The notes under the pieces were generated by a model, which saw only the letters and a list, made by a program, of their open reading frames with translations, was not told the origin of the DNA and made no database searches. A stretch of 17,209 nt of DNA from Bacilli bacterium (GTDB taxonomy: Bacteria; Bacillota_I; Bacilli_A; RFN20; UBA1709), in NCBI GenBank assembly GCA_028694305.1, contig JAQUTO010000006.1:1-17209 (forward strand), given 5' to 3'. Both the position numbers and the translations under genes were made by a program. How positions within the stretch are numbered: position 1 is the stretch's first letter; the number at the start of each line of letters is the position of its first letter. Shown in pieces: positions 14,005 to 17,209 of this stretch.

Positions 14005-14727
14005 TTAGTCTTTGACATTATGATAAACTTCTTGAACATCATCAACTTCATCGAGAAGTGATAATAAACGTTCAAAGAGTTCCATCTCTTCACCCGCTAA
14101 AGATACATACTCATTATTTGTTGGTAAATAAGTAACTTCTTCAACTGTGAAGTTGAGTCCAGGTCTAAATTTCTCAATAGCTTCCTTAACGCCATAGAGT
14201 TTGTCTGGAGTGGCAATAATAGTAACTGCTCCATCCTCACTGCTAATGTCAGTAATGTCAACATCAGCGTTCATGCAAGCTTCTAAAACTTCATCTTCGC
14301 TAATGCCACTAACTTCTAATAAAGCCACATGGTCATAATTATGAGAAACGCAGCCCGAGATTCCTAACTTGCTCTTTGCTTTAGTAAAGCAAGTTCTAAC
14401 CTCAGTAATACATCTATTAGGATTATCTGTCAAGCATTCTACAATTAAAGTTGATGCCCCAGGACCAAAGCCTTCGTAGGTAGTTGAAGAATAGTTTTCT
14501 CCAGTTCCACTTTTAGCCTTATCAATAGCCCGTTTAATTACATCACTTGGTACTTGAGCTTTCTTAGCTTTTTCAATTGTTCTTTTTAAAGTTACGTTCA
14601 TCTCTGGATCTGGAACTCCAGCTTTAGCAGCTAAATATAATTCCTTTCCAAACTTTGAATATACTTTTGTTTTTGCAGCGGCAGTCTCTGCCCTTGCCTT
14701 TTTTCTTACTTCTGCAGCACGCCCCAT
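14005..14727 (-). CDS. YebC/PmpR-family protein (YeeN/YeeI-like subgroup)
   Basis: A 240-residue member of the YebC family, known both as predicted DNA-binding transcription regulators and, in more recent work, as factors that help ribosomes through proline stretches. Diagnostic stretches are SKFGKELYLAAKAGVPDPE (near residue 25), QVPSDVIKRAIDKAKSG, and YEGFGPGASTLIVECLTDNPNR. The N-terminus MGRAAEVRKKARAE matches the YeeN subgroup better than the MAGHSKWANI type. The start is ATG 14725-14727, supported by GAAGGTGAA 6 bases upstream; an in-frame ATG at 14772 lies upstream of the predicted transcription start and is rejected. First gene of a unit with rubrerythrin. Confidence 0.9.
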   Translation of the reverse strand: MGRAAEVRKKARAETAAAKTKVYSKFGKELYLAAKAGVPDPEMNVTLKRTIEKAKKAQVPSDVIKRAIDKAKSGTGENYSSTTYEGFGPGASTLIVECLTDNPNRCITEVRTCFTKAKSKLGISGCVSHNYDHVALLEVSGISEDEVLEACMNADVDITDISSEDGAVTIIATPDKLYGVKEAIEKFRPGLNFTVEEVTYLPTNNEYVSLAGEEMELFERLLSLLDEVDDVQEVYHNVKD

Positions 14728-14751
14728 AATTTCACCTTCAATTTCATATAC

Positions 14752-14780
14752 ATTGTAATGATTTAACGCCAATTTTTCAA
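14752..14780 (-). promoter_or_regulatory. predicted promoter of the yebC-family gene and rubrerythrin
   Basis: TTGAAA (14775-14780) and TACAAT (14752-14757) are 17 bases apart on the minus strand. The predicted start near 14745 gives an 18-nt leader with GAAGGTGAA. Confidence 0.7.
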
Positions 14781-14787
14781 CCTATAA

Positions 14788-14806
14788 TTCTATATTCTAT
14801 ATAGAA
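14788..14806. repeat. small AT-rich inverted repeat after the Q-precursor transporter
   Basis: TTCTATA and TATAGAA form a 7-bp stem with a 5-nt loop in the 31-bp gap between the transporter stop and the yebC promoter. No T run follows on either strand, so it is not a clear terminator and readthrough is possible. Confidence 0.4.
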
Positions 14807-14811
14807 AGGCC

Positions 14812-15486
14812 TCATTCTGTAGGGTGAATTTTCTTCGATAAATAGATGAAAGGCGTGTCTAATAAAGCAATAATGGCTTTAAAGACATAGGTTGTTAGAT
14901 AGATTTCAATCAATGTACCAGTATCATAAACACCAATAAAGGCAATTGAGACAAAAATGGCAGTATCTACTAATTGGGAGATTAAAGTTCCCCCATTATT
15001 TCTTAACCATAAATATTTATTACTTGGCCATTTATTTTTAATGACTTGGAAAATCTTGACATCTAATAATTGGGAAACTAAATAAGCCACTAAACTAGCA
15101 CCGACAATCCGAATGGCAGGATTAAAAATTGCAATTAAAGCACCAGTGGCTTGATCACTGGCGGCTGGTATAAATTGAATTGCCAGTTGCATAGTTACAA
15201 TCATAACCAATGAACTACCAAATCCTAAAAACACCGAACGATTGGCTACTTTTTTACCATAATACTCATTTAAAATATCGGTGGCAAGAAAGATAGAACC
15301 ATATAATACATTACCTAAGGTGGCAGTAATTCCAAAGATTTCAATTGTCTTCGTTACTTGGATATTGGCTAAAATCGTAGCAATTGCAATCCAAGCAAAA
15401 ACACCGCTCTTGCCAAAGAAGCGGTAAGCGCACAAGACGCCAATAAAGCAAAAAATAACTAAAGTTAATCCTAGTAAGATATTCAT
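14812..15486 (-). CDS. queuosine precursor transporter (YhhQ/VUT family)
   Basis: A 224-residue membrane protein with about six hydrophobic helices. It has the family core TKTIEIFGITATLGNVLYG, followed by ATDILNEYYGKKVANRSVFLG (about 66-86) and LRNNGGTLISQLVDTAIFVSIAF. YhhQ proteins import preQ0, preQ1 or related bases. Divergent tgt and queA 70 bp away support this role strongly. The ATG at 15484-15486 is preferred: the predicted transcription start (7 bases after TATAAT at 15493-15498) falls exactly on its A, and the protein then begins at the first helix. An upstream in-frame ATG at 15513 would lie before that start. It ends in TGA, the only TGA stop in the window. Which base is carried cannot be told. 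Confidence 0.85.
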   Translation of the reverse strand: MNILLGLTLVIFCFIGVLCAYRFFGKSGVFAWIAIATILANIQVTKTIEIFGITATLGNVLYGSIFLATDILNEYYGKKVANRSVFLGFGSSLVMIVTMQLAIQFIPAASDQATGALIAIFNPAIRIVGASLVAYLVSQLLDVKIFQVIKNKWPSNKYLWLRNNGGTLISQLVDTAIFVSIAFIGVYDTGTLIEIYLTTYVFKAIIALLDTPFIYLSKKIHPTE

Positions 15487-15492
15487 ATCACC

Positions 15493-15521
15493 ATTATAAA
15501 GAATAACTTTCATAAAGTCAT
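15493..15521 (-). promoter_or_regulatory. predicted promoter of the Q-precursor transporter (leaderless)
   Basis: ATGACT (15516-15521) and consensus TATAAT (15493-15498) are 17 bases apart on the minus strand. The predicted start is 15486, the A of the preferred ATG. Confidence 0.6.
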
Positions 15522-15529
15522 TCTTTTTG

Positions 15530-15538
15530 TGCTATCAT
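15530..15538 (+). promoter_or_regulatory. extended -10 promoter of tgt-queA
   Basis: TGC followed by TATCAT is an extended -10 element. The predicted start near 15545 lies inside the AAGGTGAT ribosome site (15543-15550), an 11-nt leader. It is back to back with the transporter promoter. Confidence 0.55.
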
Positions 15539-15549
15539 ATTAAAGGTGA

Positions 15550-16695
<1,146 letters not shown>

Positions 16696-16734
16696 TAGAT
16701 ATTCTAAACTTACAAAATACGGAGATGAACAACA

Positions 16735-17209
16735 ATGAAAGTAACTGATTTTGATTATGATTTACCCCAAGAATTAATCGCCCAAACACCGCTTCTAAAG
16801 CGCGATACATCAAGAATGATGGTTTTATGTCGCGAAAAGCAGACGATTGAGCATCGCCATTTTTATGATATCGTTGAATACTTACATAAAGGTGATGTTT
16901 TAGTGAGAAATAATACTAAAGTAATCCCTGCTCGACTTTTTGGCATTAAAGAAAAGACCAATGCTCATGTTGAGGTCTTACTCCTTTCGCAAGAAGGCGA
17001 TAATTGGGAATGTTTAGTCGGCAATGCTCGAACTGTCAAAGTTGGAACTGTTATCATCTTTGATGATAAACTTTTAAGAGCAGAGTGTGTGGAAGTCAAG
17101 GATGAAGGTATTAGAGTCTTCAAAATGATTTATCAAGGTATCTTCTATGAAATACTCGATAAATTAGGTAATACACCATTACCTCCTTATATCAAGGAGC
17201 GCTTAGATG
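16735..17209 (+). CDS. queA: S-adenosylmethionine:tRNA ribosyltransferase-isomerase (partial, 3' end beyond window)
   Basis: The first 158 codons of QueA, which builds the epoxycyclopentanediol ring of queuosine on preQ1-tRNA using the ribosyl part of SAM. The N-terminus is diagnostic: [20 protein letters not shown], then [29 protein letters not shown] and, near the edge, [12 protein letters not shown] 16735-16737 follows GGAG (16721-16724) at 10 bases. The 39-bp gap after tgt holds no terminator or promoter, so the two are cotranscribed. The full protein is usually about 340 residues, so a bit more than half lies outside. Confidence 0.95.
   Translation, partial: MKVTDFDYDLPQELIAQTPLLKRDTSRMMVLCREKQTIEHRHFYDIVEYLHKGDVLVRNNTKVIPARLFGIKEKTNAHVEVLLLSQEGDNWECLVGNARTVKVGTVIIFDDKLLRAECVEVKDEGIRVFKMIYQGIFYEILDKLGNTPLPPYIKERLD

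Overview
The window comes from an AT-rich bacterial chromosome. It is most likely a low-GC Bacillota of the class Bacilli, near the Erysipelotrichales/RF39/Mollicutes-related lineages. The grounds are base composition, a DUF2779/UU173-type nuclease typical of Mollicutes and relatives, a TrpXYZ-like amino-acid ABC transporter, and Shine-Dalgarno sites built on AGGAGGTGAT. Trp is read from TGG in every gene and TGA appears once as a stop, so the standard code applies and this is not a UGA=Trp mycoplasma. No phage, transposon or CRISPR array is visible.

Layout. Positions 1-2495 (minus) hold nrnA, cysQ and an RDD-family membrane protein, overlapping or nearly so, from a promoter at about 2524-2552. 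Two of these enzymes belong to families that destroy pAp. A tRNA-Lys(CUU) gene with its own promoter lies at 2596-2672 and is followed by a terminator. Positions 2724-6904 (minus) form a tight operon: a two-nuclease DUF2779 protein, an acyl-ACP thioesterase, MTA/SAH nucleosidase and a second RDD protein. At 6987-7788 two small unrecognised membrane proteins are divergently transcribed. proS (minus) and a SAM-dependent methyltransferase (plus) diverge from a 74-bp promoter region.

The most interesting region is 10432-13453 (plus). A strong promoter leads into a 33-codon leader ORF with nine consecutive aromatic codons (F-Y-Y-Y-F-Y-Y-Y-F). A perfect 12-bp antiterminator and a 10-bp intrinsic terminator then share one strand, just ahead of a lipoprotein-permease-ATPase operon of the TrpXYZ type. 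This looks like ribosome-mediated transcription attenuation of an aromatic amino acid importer, most simply a tyrosine importer. Most Bacillota are known to use T-boxes for this job.

Positions 13456-14727 (minus) are a YebC/PmpR-family protein and rubrerythrin in one unit. The right end is a queuosine salvage cluster: a YhhQ/VUT-type queuosine-precursor transporter (minus), divergent from tgt and a partial queA (plus).

Across the window the predicted promoters sit very close to their genes. Several genes use a GGTGAT-type ribosome site almost at the mRNA 5' end, and two (the Q-precursor transporter and the methyltransferase) appear leaderless. Internal operon genes mostly use GGAGG. All functions come from reading motifs in the sequence; no database search was run.
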